Positions 39,101 through 48,011 are shown, counted from the first letter of the stretch. The stretch: DNA of 64,000 nucleotides from CAVXTT01 sp963764685 (GCA_963764685.1 CAVXTT010000019.1:1-64000), one strand, 5' to 3'. Translations and numbers: made by a program. The notes: generated by a model from the sequence alone, not told the origin.

Positions 39101-41503
39101 CAGTTTCCTCTTAAAACAGCATTAAAATGTTTTGTGATCTTAGAAATCAGACTGCTGAAGTCCTTTTCAATTTCTTCCTCAGTCAATGTCCTGGTCTCGT
39201 CAAAGAACTCCAGGCTGAATGCCATACTTTTCTTACCCGGACCAAGTACCTCACTTTCAAAAATATCAAATAGTTCTACAGATTTCAACAAGCCGGATGC
39301 CTGTTCCTTAATAAAACTACTGACTTCCTCATATTTCACCTGCTGATCGAATATGAAAGCAAAATCCCTGTTAACCTTTGGAAATTTCAGGGGTTCTCTG
39401 AACTTAGGCCGGGATTCCGGTATTGCTTTTAGAATATCAAGATTAAGCTCAAAACAGAATACATCCTGCTCGATCCCGTATTCCTTCAGCAATTCCCTCC
39501 TTATCCTGCCTCCATATCCCGCAGCTTTATTCTCATACAGTTTCTCAAGCTGTAAATCGAATAAAGTATTTCCATTGTGATAATATAAATCATTTAAAAC
39601 ATTGTCAAGCAGCATTTCCCTTAAAAAGCTGTTTATTATTCCTTTTAAGGTGTAAAAATCGAAATATTCCTCATTTCTATTCCAGGTTTTGAGAGTTGAT
39701 CTGCCTGTTAAGACAGAAAAGCATTTTGGTTACTTCTGTATAATCATCAAAACCGGCAATCTCACCTTCCTTAGTTTGATTAAAGATATTTCCGATTTCA
39801 AATAATTTAAGGTCCCGTTCCCCGATGTTTATATTGGCTGCTACAATCTCAAGGGCTCCCGGGATAAGGGATGTTCTTAAATAAGCCATATCCTGGCTGA
39901 GAGGATTTTTAAGAGGTATTTTCGTCCCCACAAGGGATGCGGTCTTTTCTTTTTGAAGCGGGTTATTTATCATCTCATATAGTCCGAGAGCAACTGCAGT
40001 ATTTTTTGCCTTATCTACAAAAGCCGACTGATCTGTTTTCTCCCCAAGTGTAACAGAGATCTTAGGCACCACGGGAATATTATCATAACCATAAATTCTC
40101 GATATCTCTTCGATCAGATCAATTTCCCGTTCCAGATCAGGACGGTATTCAGGTACTTCCAACACTATCCCGCTATTGCTTTCAGATAATATTGTTAAAC
40201 CCAGCGCGGATAATATCTGCTTTACCTGCCCTGCAGCAATATCATATCCAAGTACTTTGGTGATTCTGTTTAAACGAAGCGTAATTTTTAATTTCGGCTT
40301 TGGAGAAGGATAAACATCTATAACTTCACTTACTTCACCGCCGGCAAGTTCTGCTATCATAACAGCAGCTCTGAAGCCTGCGAATAAAGTACCTGCAGGA
40401 TCTGTTCCTCTTTCAAACCTGTAGGAGGCTTCTGTGCTTAAGCCGAGCAGTCTTGATGTTCTTCTAATACTGGAAGTATTGAAATATGCACTTTCAAGAA
40501 GAAGATTTTTCGTGGGTTGATCCACTTCCGAGTTCTCTCCTCCCATTACTCCTGCAACAGCAACATTTCTTTCAGCATCACATATCATTAATGTTCCGGC
40601 AGGAAGTTTTCTCAGTTTGGAATCAAGAGTTGTAAATTCTGTTACTCCGGATGTACTTTGTACGATTATTTTCTTCCCCGTTAGTCTTGCCAGATCAAAA
40701 GCGTGCAGAGGCTGCCCTGTCTCAAGCATTACATAATTTGTAATATCTACAATATTATTTATGGGACGCATACCTACATTTGTTAAACGCTGCTTAAGCC
40801 AGGCAGGAGATTCTCCCACTTTAATATTGCTTATTACTATACCGGTATAACGGGGGCAATTAATAGTATCTTTTATCTCTACTGCTGCAGTATTTTTTTT
40901 ACCTGCAGTCTTATTAGAAAGATCAACCCGGGGTATCCGTAAATCACGGTTGAATGCTGCAGCCAGATCTCTTGCTATACCTATATGCGACAAAGCGTCG
41001 GGTCTGTTAGGGGTAATGGCTATTTCCATTATAACATCATCAAGTCCCATTGCTTTGGTAACCGGAGTCCCTTCTTTTAATGAAGGATCGAGTATTATTA
41101 TTCCTGTATGATCATCGCTTAACTCAAGCTCGGATTCTGAGCATATCATTCCGTATGATTCCATTCCCCGGATCTTAGCTTTATTTATAACAAAGTTACC
41201 GTTTGGAATTACAGTACCGATTGGAGCAAATACAACTTTTTGTCCCTGCTCCACATTGGGGGCTCCGCATACGACCTGGAGTTCCTTTTCTCCTGTCCAT
41301 ACAATACAAACAGACAGTTTATCTGCATTGGGATGCTTCTTCTTTTCTTTTACTGAAGCTACGATGAAATCCTTATACATCTCTCCCTGGTTAACCGAAT
41401 CTTCAACTTCAAGCCCTATCATCGTCAGGCGGGAAGTAATTTCGTCAACCGGAATATCCTCCAGGTTTACATAGTCTTTCAGCCAATTTAATGAAACTTT
41501 CAA
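39100..41503 (-). CDS. pheT: Phenylalanyl-tRNA synthetase beta subunit, one frame break
   Basis: This subunit of about 800 residues, with PheS, charges tRNA-Phe. It has the N-terminal tRNA-binding OB domain (VCGAPNVEQGQKVVFAPIGTVIPNG), the B3/B4 editing domain (TLDSKLRKLPAGTLMICDAE), the B5 domain, a core domain and the C-terminal anticodon-binding FDX-ACB domain (PKVNRDFAFIFDQQVKYEEV). The frame changes near 39709; beyond it the other frame continues TGRSTLKTWNRNEEYFDFYTLKG, the conserved PheT sequence. The enzyme is indispensable, so this break is most likely a sequence error. PheS lies 12 bases upstream. Confidence 0.95.
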
Positions 41504-41515
41504 TCCATACTCCTG

Positions 41516-42529
41516 CTAAAACTGCTTAAGAAATCTATAATCATTCTGGAAGAATATCCTTATATCGCCGATGCCGTATTTAAGCATTGCCGTCCGTTCT
41601 ATTCCCATTCCAAATGCATACCCGGTGTACTTTTCGGGATCATAGCCTACAGCTTTAAATACATTTGGATCGACCATTCCGCATCCTAGTATTTCAAGCC
41701 AGCCCGACTGCTTGCAAACCTTGCATCCTTTACCTCCGCACATATAACAGGTTATATCCATTTCTGCACTTGGTTCTGTAAATGGGAAGAAGCTAGGTCT
41801 GAACCTGTACTTTAGATTGGACCCGTAGAATTGTTTTGCAAAAGCTACAAGCGTTCCTTTCAGCTCGGCAAATGTTACTCCCTCATCAACATATAATCCT
41901 TCCACCTGGTGGAACATACAGTAGCTTCTTGCATTCACTGCTTCATTGCGGTATACCCTGCCCGGCATTATTGCTCTGACCGGAGGAGGGAATTGTTCCA
42001 TTACTCTGATCTGGACCGGTGAAGTATGTGTCCTTAACAGAAATTCCTTACTGATGAAGAAAGTATCCTGCATATCCCTTGCGGGGTGATCCGGAGGGAA
42101 GTTAAGCGCACCGAAGTTATTATAATCTGATTCCAGTTCCGGTCCCTCAAATACGGAGAAACCCAATCCCTTAAATATTGATTTGATCTCATCGAGGGTC
42201 TGAGTTAAAATATGTTTACTTCCGATTTCCTGAAGCGGGGCAGGGAGGGTGAGATCTAGCCGGGCTTCTTTACCGGCACCGTTGGATTCAAATTTCTCCT
42301 TTAGGGAGTTAAAGATTTCGGTAACTTCATTCCGGAAAGTATTAAGCAGCTTTCCCATAAGGGGTTTCTTATCTGCAGGGACAGATTTAAGCTGATCAAA
42401 CAGACCTGAGACCAGGCCATTACGGCTCAGATATTTGATCCTGATCTCTTCGAGCTGCCTGAGATCTTTAGTCTCAAGAAGATCTTTATTAAAGGACGAC
42501 TTTATTTCACTAATTTTTTCTTCGAGCAT
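41516..42529 (-). CDS. pheS: Phenylalanyl-tRNA synthetase alpha subunit
   Basis: This 337-residue class II synthetase subunit carries the phenylalanine-activation site. It has an N-terminal coiled coil, motif 2 (MPGRVYRNEAVNARSYCMFHQVEGLYVD) and motif 3 (GYAFGMGIERTAMLKYGIGDIR). A four-Cys zinc-type loop (CYMCGGKGCKVCKQSGW) is present, as in several PheS lineages. It follows rplT after a terminator-like hairpin and is co-transcribed with pheT. Confidence 0.97.
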   Translation of the reverse strand: MLEEKISEIKSSFNKDLLETKDLRQLEEIRIKYLSRNGLVSGLFDQLKSVPADKKPLMGKLLNTFRNEVTEIFNSLKEKFESNGAGKEARLDLTLPAPLQEIGSKHILTQTLDEIKSIFKGLGFSVFEGPELESDYNNFGALNFPPDHPARDMQDTFFISKEFLLRTHTSPVQIRVMEQFPPPVRAIMPGRVYRNEAVNARSYCMFHQVEGLYVDEGVTFAELKGTLVAFAKQFYGSNLKYRFRPSFFPFTEPSAEMDITCYMCGGKGCKVCKQSGWLEILGCGMVDPNVFKAVGYDPEKYTGYAFGMGIERTAMLKYGIGDIRIFFQNDYRFLKQF

Positions 42530-42550
42530 AACTATACGATTGTTTAAAAT

Positions 42551-42594
42551 AATACCCTCTTGAAAAATACTTAGATTTTTTCAAAGAGGGTATT
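42551..42594 (-). terminator. Hairpin between rplT and pheS (terminator or attenuator)
   Basis: Arms ATACCCTCTT-GAAAAA and TTTTTCAAAGAGGGTAT pair over about 16 bases with one bulge. On the minus strand a TATTATTTTAAA stretch follows. The hairpin ends only about 22 bases before the pheS start codon, which leaves no room for a separate pheS promoter. Confidence 0.6.
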
Positions 42595-42611
42595 TAAGTA
42601 AAAAAATTAAA

Positions 42612-42959
42612 TCAGTTGGCAGAGAACTTAATAAGCTCGGTAAAAGCTGCAGGGCTTTCTACGGCAAGGCTGGCAAGAACTTTACGGTTGATTGTAATCC
42701 CCTTGGTATCCAGAGAATGAATCAATCGTGAATAGGTAGTACCGTTTAATCTTGCGGCTGCATTTATCCTGGCAATCCAAAGCTGTCTGTAAACTCTTTT
42801 CTTCAGCTTTCTGTCCCTGTACGCGTGCAGAAGGCCTTTCTCAACGTGATTCTTTGCAACGGTATAGACTTTGCTCCTGGCTCCCCAGTAGCCCTTAGCC
42901 ATATTTAATATTTTTTTTCTTCTTCTATGCGAAGCGACTTTGTTCTTTGAACGCGGCAT
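42612..42959 (-). CDS. rplT: 50S ribosomal protein bL20
   Basis: This 115-residue protein is needed for early large-subunit assembly. The family pattern is complete: MPRSKNKVASHRRRKKILNMAKGYWGARSKVY and RKLKKRVYRQLWIARINAAARLNGTTYSRLI. The order thrS-infC-rpmI-rplT-pheS-pheT is a classical bacterial cluster. In some bacteria bL20 represses this operon through its leader. Confidence 0.98.
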   Translation of the reverse strand: MPRSKNKVASHRRRKKILNMAKGYWGARSKVYTVAKNHVEKGLLHAYRDRKLKKRVYRQLWIARINAAARLNGTTYSRLIHSLDTKGITINRKVLASLAVESPAAFTELIKFSAN

Positions 42960-42971
42960 ATTATCCTCTCT

Positions 42972-43163
42972 TTATTGAAGCATCGATTTAACACGCTTGG
43001 TTTCGGCTTTAGAAACTAAAGTAGCCGATCTCAAATTTCTTTTTCTTTTTCTTTCTTTTGAAGTAAGAATATGGCTCTTGTAAGCTTTCTTCCTCTTGAT
43101 CTTACCCGTGGCGGTTACCCTGAATGTTTTCCTGGCCCCGCTGTTACTCTTCATTTTAGGCAT
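42972..43163 (-). CDS. rpmI: 50S ribosomal protein bL35
   Basis: This 63-residue basic large-subunit protein begins MPKMKSNSGARKTFRVTATGKIKRKKA, the bL35 signature. It lies 11 bases after infC and 12 before rplT. Confidence 0.97.
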   Translation of the reverse strand: MPKMKSNSGARKTFRVTATGKIKRKKAYKSHILTSKERKRKRNLRSATLVSKAETKRVKSMLQ

Positions 43164-43174
43164 AAACGATCCTG

Positions 43175-43711
43175 CTATTTATTTTTTTTACTCTTTGTCT
43201 TACTCGGAACCAGAATTATATTCATATTTCTTCCCTCCATTTTAATGGGGGATTCTACCTTTGCAATATTTTCGGTCCGTTCAATTACTTTTTTCAGGAG
43301 CTCTTCCCCCTGTTCAGTATAAGCCATTTCTCTTCCTTTAAACATCACGGCAACTTTAACTTTATTTCCCTCTTCAAGAAATCCAATCGCGTGCTTTGTC
43401 TTAAACTCAAAATCGTGAATATCAGTATTGGGATGTAGTCTTATTTCTTTGAGCAGCGATACAGTCTGATTTTTTCTCTGCACTTTTTCTCTTTTCTGCT
43501 GCTCATACTTATATTTTCCAAAATCTATCACTTTACACACAGGCGGTTTAGCCTGAGGAGCGATTTCCACCAGATCTAATCCTCTTTCAGCCGAAATTTT
43601 CAATGCATCCTTCATTGTATAAATTCCAAGCTGCGTTCCATCAATATCAATCACCCTCACTTTGGGGGCTTTTATTTCTTCATTAATTCTTACAGTTTCT
43701 GCCTGAGCGAT
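43175..43711 (-). CDS. infC: Translation initiation factor IF-3 (ATC start)
   Basis: This 178-residue protein binds the 30S subunit and checks initiator tRNA and start codon. Conserved blocks are RINEEIKAPKVRVIDIDGTQLG, LDLVEIAPQAKPPVCKVIDFGKYKYEQQKR and EIRLHPNTDIHDFEFKTKHA. The first ATG/GTG-type start (GTG at 43660) would cut off the conserved RINEEI segment. The frame stays open upstream to an ATC codon at 43711-43709 preceded by AGAGGT, so the start is probably ATC. Rare starts of this kind (AUU, AUC, AUA) are known for infC and let IF-3 limit its own synthesis. thrS ends 12 bases upstream. Confidence 0.93.
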   Translation of the reverse strand: MAQAETVRINEEIKAPKVRVIDIDGTQLGIYTMKDALKISAERGLDLVEIAPQAKPPVCKVIDFGKYKYEQQKREKVQRKNQTVSLLKEIRLHPNTDIHDFEFKTKHAIGFLEEGNKVKVAVMFKGREMAYTEQGEELLKKVIERTENIAKVESPIKMEGRNMNIILVPSKTKSKKNK

Positions 43712-43722
43712 ATTTTACCTCT

Positions 43723-45657
43723 TTAGTTGTTTGACTCTTTGGAATTGACTTCCGCTAAAACCTGATTTATAAAGTCCTGCAAAGATAATGAACCGAGATC
43801 ACCTTTTCTATGCCTCCTTATAGAAACATTACCTGCAGCTTTCTCTTTTTCCCCAAGAATAAGCATATATGGAACCTTTTCAGTTTCCCAGGTTCTTATT
43901 TTATAACCGATTTTCTCATTCCGCTGATCAAATTCGGCTCTTATTCCAGCTTTTTTCAGTGCATCGAAGACTTCCCGGGCATAATCAAAATGATGCTCGG
44001 AAACGGGCAATACCGCAGCCTGAACAGGTGCAAGCCATAATGGGAAAGCACCGCCGTAGTGCTCGATAAGCACACCAAAAAATCTTTCGATAGATCCCAG
44101 CAGCGCACGGTGAACCATGAACGGCTGATGTTCTTTTCCGTCCTCACCGATATATTTTATCTCAAAACGCTTTGACATATTAAAATCAAACTGTACAGTG
44201 GTCATCTGCCATTCGCGTCCCAATGCGTCTTTAATTTTAATATCGATCTTGGGACCGTAAAATGCTCCTCCCCCTTCATCAAGCACATAGTCAAGATTTT
44301 CTTTGGCAAGAGCAGATTTAAGAGAGCTTGTCGCTTTATCCCATAACTCAGGTTCACCCACAGCATCGTCAGGTTTTGTAGCAAGATAATATCTCATCTC
44401 GGTAAAACCGAAAGAGTTCCATATCATCTTTGCAAAGCGAAGGACTTCTATAATTTCAGACTCTATCTGATCGTGAGTACAGAATATATGTGCGTCATCC
44501 TGTGTAAATCCTCTTACGCGCAATAATCCGTGCAGCACACCGCTCTTCTCATAACGGTATACAGTACCCAGCTCTGCCCATCTTAAAGGGAGATCCCTGT
44601 AGCTGCGCAGCTGACTTTTATAAATCATTATATGGAAAGGACAGTTCATCGGTTTTATATAATAATCCTGCTCATCTATCTTCATCCCGGAATACATACT
44701 GTCTTTATAAAAACCTAAATGACCGCTTGTTTCCCATAGCCAGCTTTTACCCATATGGGGTGTGTATAATATCTCATAACCATTCTTTAAGTGAGCATCT
44801 CTCCAGAAGTTTTCAATCTCCAGACGTACCCTTGCGCCTTTAGGATGCCAGTAAACTAATCCTGCACCAGCTTCTTCGTGGGTACTGAAAAGATCAAGCT
44901 GTTTGCCCAGTTTCCTGTGGTCTCTTTTCTTGGCTTCCTCCAGAAAAGTAAGATAATCTTCGAGCATTTTCTTTTTGGGGAAGGATATCCCGTAAATTCT
45001 CTGCAGCTGTTTATTCTTTTCATCGCCGCGCCAGTAGGATCCGGAGATGTTAAGCAGCTTAACAAATTTTATTTTTCCTGTAGATGGAAGATGTGGACCC
45101 GTACACAGATCTGTGAAACTTCCTTCCTTATAAATGCTGATTACTTCATTGTTCTCATCAAGTTCGGAAAGTATTTCAGTTTTATAGTTATCCCCCTTAC
45201 GGGTAAAAAAATCAACTGCTTTTTCTTTAGGAAGTTCTTCCCTTTCGAACCTGTTGTTCTCTTTAGTTATCTCCAGCATTTTATTTTCAATAACACGGAG
45301 ATCATCTTCTGTGAGGGGGGAATTTATATCAATATCATAGTAGAAGCCTGCATCGATAGCAGGACCTACACCAAACTTTGCCTCAGGATAGATAGACTGA
45401 ACTGCATGAGCCATTAAATGGGATGTGGAATGCCAGTAGACTTCCTTCCCTTTTTCATCATCAAACGTAAGTATCCTGACTACAGCATTATTATTTAACG
45501 GCTGGTTGAGATCCTTAACATAGCCGTTTACTTCAACCGCAAGAGCTTCATCAGCAAGCCTTGATGAGATCGATTTAGCAATCTCAAATCCAGTAATGCC
45601 TTTATTAAATTCACGGCTGCTGCCGTCAGGAAATGTAATAGTAATTTTAGATTCCAT
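43723..45657 (-). CDS. thrS: Threonyl-tRNA synthetase
   Basis: This 644-residue class II synthetase charges tRNA-Thr. It has a TGS domain (ITITFPDGSSREFNKG), an editing domain with the HSTSHLMAHAV zinc-type motif, and the catalytic core with motif 2 (VYRYEKSGVLHGLLRVRGFTQDDAHIF) and the zinc-binding Cys in KPMNCPFHIMIYKS. The C-terminal anticodon-binding domain is complete. Transcription appears to begin at the promoter 45795-45823 and to pass through a terminator hairpin that stops only 14 bases before the start codon. Confidence 0.98.
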   Translation of the reverse strand: MESKITITFPDGSSREFNKGITGFEIAKSISSRLADEALAVEVNGYVKDLNQPLNNNAVVRILTFDDEKGKEVYWHSTSHLMAHAVQSIYPEAKFGVGPAIDAGFYYDIDINSPLTEDDLRVIENKMLEITKENNRFEREELPKEKAVDFFTRKGDNYKTEILSELDENNEVISIYKEGSFTDLCTGPHLPSTGKIKFVKLLNISGSYWRGDEKNKQLQRIYGISFPKKKMLEDYLTFLEEAKKRDHRKLGKQLDLFSTHEEAGAGLVYWHPKGARVRLEIENFWRDAHLKNGYEILYTPHMGKSWLWETSGHLGFYKDSMYSGMKIDEQDYYIKPMNCPFHIMIYKSQLRSYRDLPLRWAELGTVYRYEKSGVLHGLLRVRGFTQDDAHIFCTHDQIESEIIEVLRFAKMIWNSFGFTEMRYYLATKPDDAVGEPELWDKATSSLKSALAKENLDYVLDEGGGAFYGPKIDIKIKDALGREWQMTTVQFDFNMSKRFEIKYIGEDGKEHQPFMVHRALLGSIERFFGVLIEHYGGAFPLWLAPVQAAVLPVSEHHFDYAREVFDALKKAGIRAEFDQRNEKIGYKIRTWETEKVPYMLILGEKEKAAGNVSIRRHRKGDLGSLSLQDFINQVLAEVNSKESNN

Positions 45658-45662
45658 AAATT

Positions 45663-45688
45663 AATAAAAAATCGGAGCAAACTCCGAT
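45663..45688 (-). promoter_or_regulatory. thrS leader attenuator (intrinsic terminator before start codon)
   Basis: Stem ATCGGAG/CTCCGAT with a four-base loop (45671-45688), followed on the minus strand by a T-rich tract (complement of 45663-45670), lies 5-30 bases before the thrS ATG. Since the only good promoter lies upstream of it, every thrS transcript must cross it. A GGGC/GCCC hairpin (45693-45703) lies just before it. Confidence 0.6.
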
Positions 45689-45727
45689 ACGCGGGCTAAG
45701 CCCTTTTAATATCAGAACAGAGTTTTC

Positions 45728-45770
45728 CTTAAGAAATAGCTGAAATGAACGTTTTTAAGCCATTTCTTAG
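45728..45770 (-). promoter_or_regulatory. thrS leader hairpin
   Basis: Arms 45758-45770 (CTAAGAAATGGCT on the minus strand) and 45728-45741 (AGCTATTTCTTAAG) pair over about 13 bases with one bulge and one G-U pair. It forms the 5' half of the thrS leader upstream of the terminator. Confidence 0.5.
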
Positions 45771-45794
45771 AAAGAATTTGGCAATAAGAAGGTA

Positions 45795-45823
45795 AATATA
45801 GACGTATTCTGCATATTTTTCAA
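45795..45823 (-). promoter_or_regulatory. thrS promoter
   Basis: On the minus strand TTGAAA (complement of 45818-45823) and TATATT (45795-45800) are spaced by 17 bases. The predicted start of transcription near 45788 gives a leader of about 130 bases. Confidence 0.65.
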
Positions 45824-45910
45824 ATTATTTTAAGGCTAAATTTATTTGAAAAGTATTTTATCGGGATAAATTCCTTTAATTTTACTCCCTTTTGCCTTAA
45901 GCCAAAGATA

Positions 45911-47014
45911 TCAATTAAAGGGGTTCGGATAATTCTGAGATAAATGCCATTCCAGGAGCATACCCACATCCACCTCTATACTTGAAGAATAGTTAAAGCT
46001 CCCGTCAAGCTGAATTTGCTTTAATCTGTATTTGTATAGACCTGGAGAGAGGTAACTATCTGTAAAGGAATAACTTTGCGGTTCGCTGGTAGTGCCGGAC
46101 CCCTCAATAAATCCAATTGTAGACCAATTTGTCCCAGACATTTTTTCAATCTCAAATCCACGATTGTTTTGTTCTTCCAGAGTTCCCCAATATAGGACTA
46201 CATTATTATAAATCATCTCAGCATAAAAATAATCCAGGATGGTACCATTTATAGCTTCAATATTTTGTTTATGAACTGAACCTTCAGCTGTGTTTCCATC
46301 CCATACCAAGGTAAATTTATTTTCGCCATCTATAATTAAATGATGATACTCTATGGATGACATATATGTACTGTCCGATAAAGCGATGGTAACAGAATCA
46401 GAAATATTGATATAGCCAAGAATTTCAGGACTAGCTTCAGAAGTTCGAGGAATTTGGGGAGGATCATACAGGTGAGGAAACAGCATTTTATTATCAATAC
46501 TTAATTCACCCTGCTGATTAGTACTTCCGACAAGAGAATATTTTGGATCGGGCTGCCATAATGTTATATAAATAGAATCCCTGAACAAAATATCGTTTCC
46601 GGTTGAATCTGTGCTTGCATTCATGACACATTTGTACACAGCCGTCCCGATTATTTCATTCAAAATAAGGGAAATTTCATACACACCTTGTTGATAATTG
46701 CCTGCCGCGATATAGTTTATGAACTTGTTGTTAAGGTCATATAATGAAATACTTATAAAGCTCTCTTCACTAACCCGAAAATTAATTGAGCTTGATGCAG
46801 TAATTTGATTAATTATCCTGTGTTTATCTGCCTGATTCATAAAAGGTAATTTATTCCAGATGCTGATATTCAGATCAGGGACAGGATTACCGCTGCTGTC
46901 CACAACTTTTATACTAACAAGGAAAGGGTCATCTATTATAGGATCAGCTGAGTTGTCATTACAACTTATAAATAGAAGAAGGGCAGAACAGGCAAGTGGG
47001 ATGTATTTTAACAT
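45911..47014 (-). CDS. Lipoprotein with a truncated T9SS sorting motif
   Basis: This 367-residue protein starts (ATG at 47014) with a lipoprotein signal peptide, MLKYIPLACSALLLFISC, and then shows Ig/carboxypeptidase-like beta domains (VSIKVVDSSGNPVPDLNISIW) and the LYWGTLEEQNNRGFEIEK region that often precedes a T9SS domain. It ends LSQNYPNPFN and stops immediately, so about 70 residues of the normal sorting domain are missing. No continuation in other frames is evident in the next 200 bases. It may be a real deletion. Function is unknown. Confidence 0.75.
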   Translation of the reverse strand: MLKYIPLACSALLLFISCNDNSADPIIDDPFLVSIKVVDSSGNPVPDLNISIWNKLPFMNQADKHRIINQITASSSINFRVSEESFISISLYDLNNKFINYIAAGNYQQGVYEISLILNEIIGTAVYKCVMNASTDSTGNDILFRDSIYITLWQPDPKYSLVGSTNQQGELSIDNKMLFPHLYDPPQIPRTSEASPEILGYINISDSVTIALSDSTYMSSIEYHHLIIDGENKFTLVWDGNTAEGSVHKQNIEAINGTILDYFYAEMIYNNVVLYWGTLEEQNNRGFEIEKMSGTNWSTIGFIEGSGTTSEPQSYSFTDSYLSPGLYKYRLKQIQLDGSFNYSSSIEVDVGMLLEWHLSQNYPNPFN

Positions 47015-47096
47015 TACCGTACTTAATTCCTTTGAATGGTTTAACATTTCAATAAGAAATTTAATTTTGAAACAATACAAGTTTAAGTAAAAATTA

Positions 47097-47603
47097 TCAG
47101 ACAAACCTCGAATCATATGCCCAGTGCAACAGTGCCTGTCTCTGTCTGCGCCTGCAGTTAAGATCTCCGGGTCTGCAGTTCTTTTTTATTTGAGCAGCGT
47201 GTCTTTTTACAGCACGCCATCTTTTAATCTGGCGTTCATCATCCGGGCAGCGTCTTCCCATAAAGTATCTGCAATACCATTGAAACCAGCCCCGCGGATC
47301 CTCTTCATAGATCCACCCCTTTTCTCTCCAGACGGAAAGAGGCTGTGAGGCATTCACACCAAAGCAATTAAGCTTAGGATCATGCCGTTGATGACAAAGT
47401 TTAGCTTTCTTAAACCAATCTTCAGGAAATTCTGCAATACAGTCTGTCATATATTTGCCGCCGAATATTCCCAGCTTCAGCATCTGCTTTGGAGTTAGTT
47501 CAGGACGGAAATCAGGATGGAAGTTTTTACCTGCCGGCTCAGTTAAAAAATAAACATAGCCCTTCTGCATCAGATCATTTACTTCAATGCGAAGTTGTTT
47601 CAA
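47097..47603 (-). CDS. Conserved protein of unknown function
   Basis: This 168-residue protein is rich in Trp, Arg and Cys (GIFGGKYMTDCIAEFPEDWF, GWFQWYCRYFMGRRCPDDERQIKRW, CRPGDLNCRRRQRQALLHWAYDSR). It has no signal peptide and no membrane segment. It looks like a conserved globular family, but I know no function. It lies 7 bases after the antitoxin gene on the same strand. Confidence 0.7.
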   Translation of the reverse strand: MKQLRIEVNDLMQKGYVYFLTEPAGKNFHPDFRPELTPKQMLKLGIFGGKYMTDCIAEFPEDWFKKAKLCHQRHDPKLNCFGVNASQPLSVWREKGWIYEEDPRGWFQWYCRYFMGRRCPDDERQIKRWRAVKRHAAQIKKNCRPGDLNCRRRQRQALLHWAYDSRFV

Positions 47604-47610
47604 TGTTATT

Positions 47611-47901
47611 TTATAAAATCGAAATATTTACTCGTTTATTTAGTCCGATCTCAATAATTCTTGTGAATGTTGAAAGTTGAATATCACTCTTCCCCGATTC
47701 GATTCTTGATATATAACTTTTTTTAGTTCCGGTCTTTTCTGCAAGCTGTTCTTGTGTCAGCTTTGCTTTTTTTCTCTCTTCTTTTAACATTTCACCAAGT
47801 CTGAATGCCAACGATTCAGATTCAAATTTTTCTCTCCCTGAAGTTCCCTTCTTTCCATACTGTCTGTTTAGATGATCGTCAAATGATTTTAACTTTTTCA
47901 T
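47611..47901 (-). CDS. XRE-family helix-turn-helix protein (HigA-type antitoxin)
   Basis: This 96-residue DNA-binding protein has its helix-turn-helix at residues 35-85 (LGEMLKEERKKAKLTQEQLAEKTG, KSYISRIESGKSDIQLSTFTRI). The N-terminal leader (LKSFDDHLNRQYGKKGT.SREKFE) is typical of HigA antitoxins of the HigB-HigA order, where the toxin gene comes first. The expected toxin gene upstream is reduced to its last 37 codons, so this antitoxin is an orphan. Confidence 0.85.
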   Translation of the reverse strand: MKKLKSFDDHLNRQYGKKGTSGREKFESESLAFRLGEMLKEERKKAKLTQEQLAEKTGTKKSYISRIESGKSDIQLSTFTRIIEIGLNKRVNISIL

Positions 47902-48011
47902 ATTCGCTTTCTTTTCATTTTTTCAAAATACTCGTTTTTTAATTTTATCCCTTTTTCAATTTCTTTTTTTGGTGTTTTATTTGTTTTCTTTAAAAAGCAA
48001 TTTAATAATAA
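47898..48011 (-). pseudogene. Remnant of a HigB/RelE-type toxin gene (C-terminus only)
   Basis: A 37-codon open frame ends in a TGA that overlaps the antitoxin start by 4 bases (ATGA). Its translation includes FLKKTNKTPKKEIEKG and KLKNEYFEKM, which matches the conserved C-terminal tail (KKTxKTPxxEI) of HigB-family toxins. A stop codon lies directly upstream and no further toxin sequence is recognisable in 48012-48199. The rest of the toxin has been lost. Confidence 0.65.

Noticed and set aside
45663..45823. T-box riboswitch before thrS
   Set aside because: The conserved T-box bulge sequence and specifier-loop features are not visible; only promoter, hairpin and terminator can be supported.
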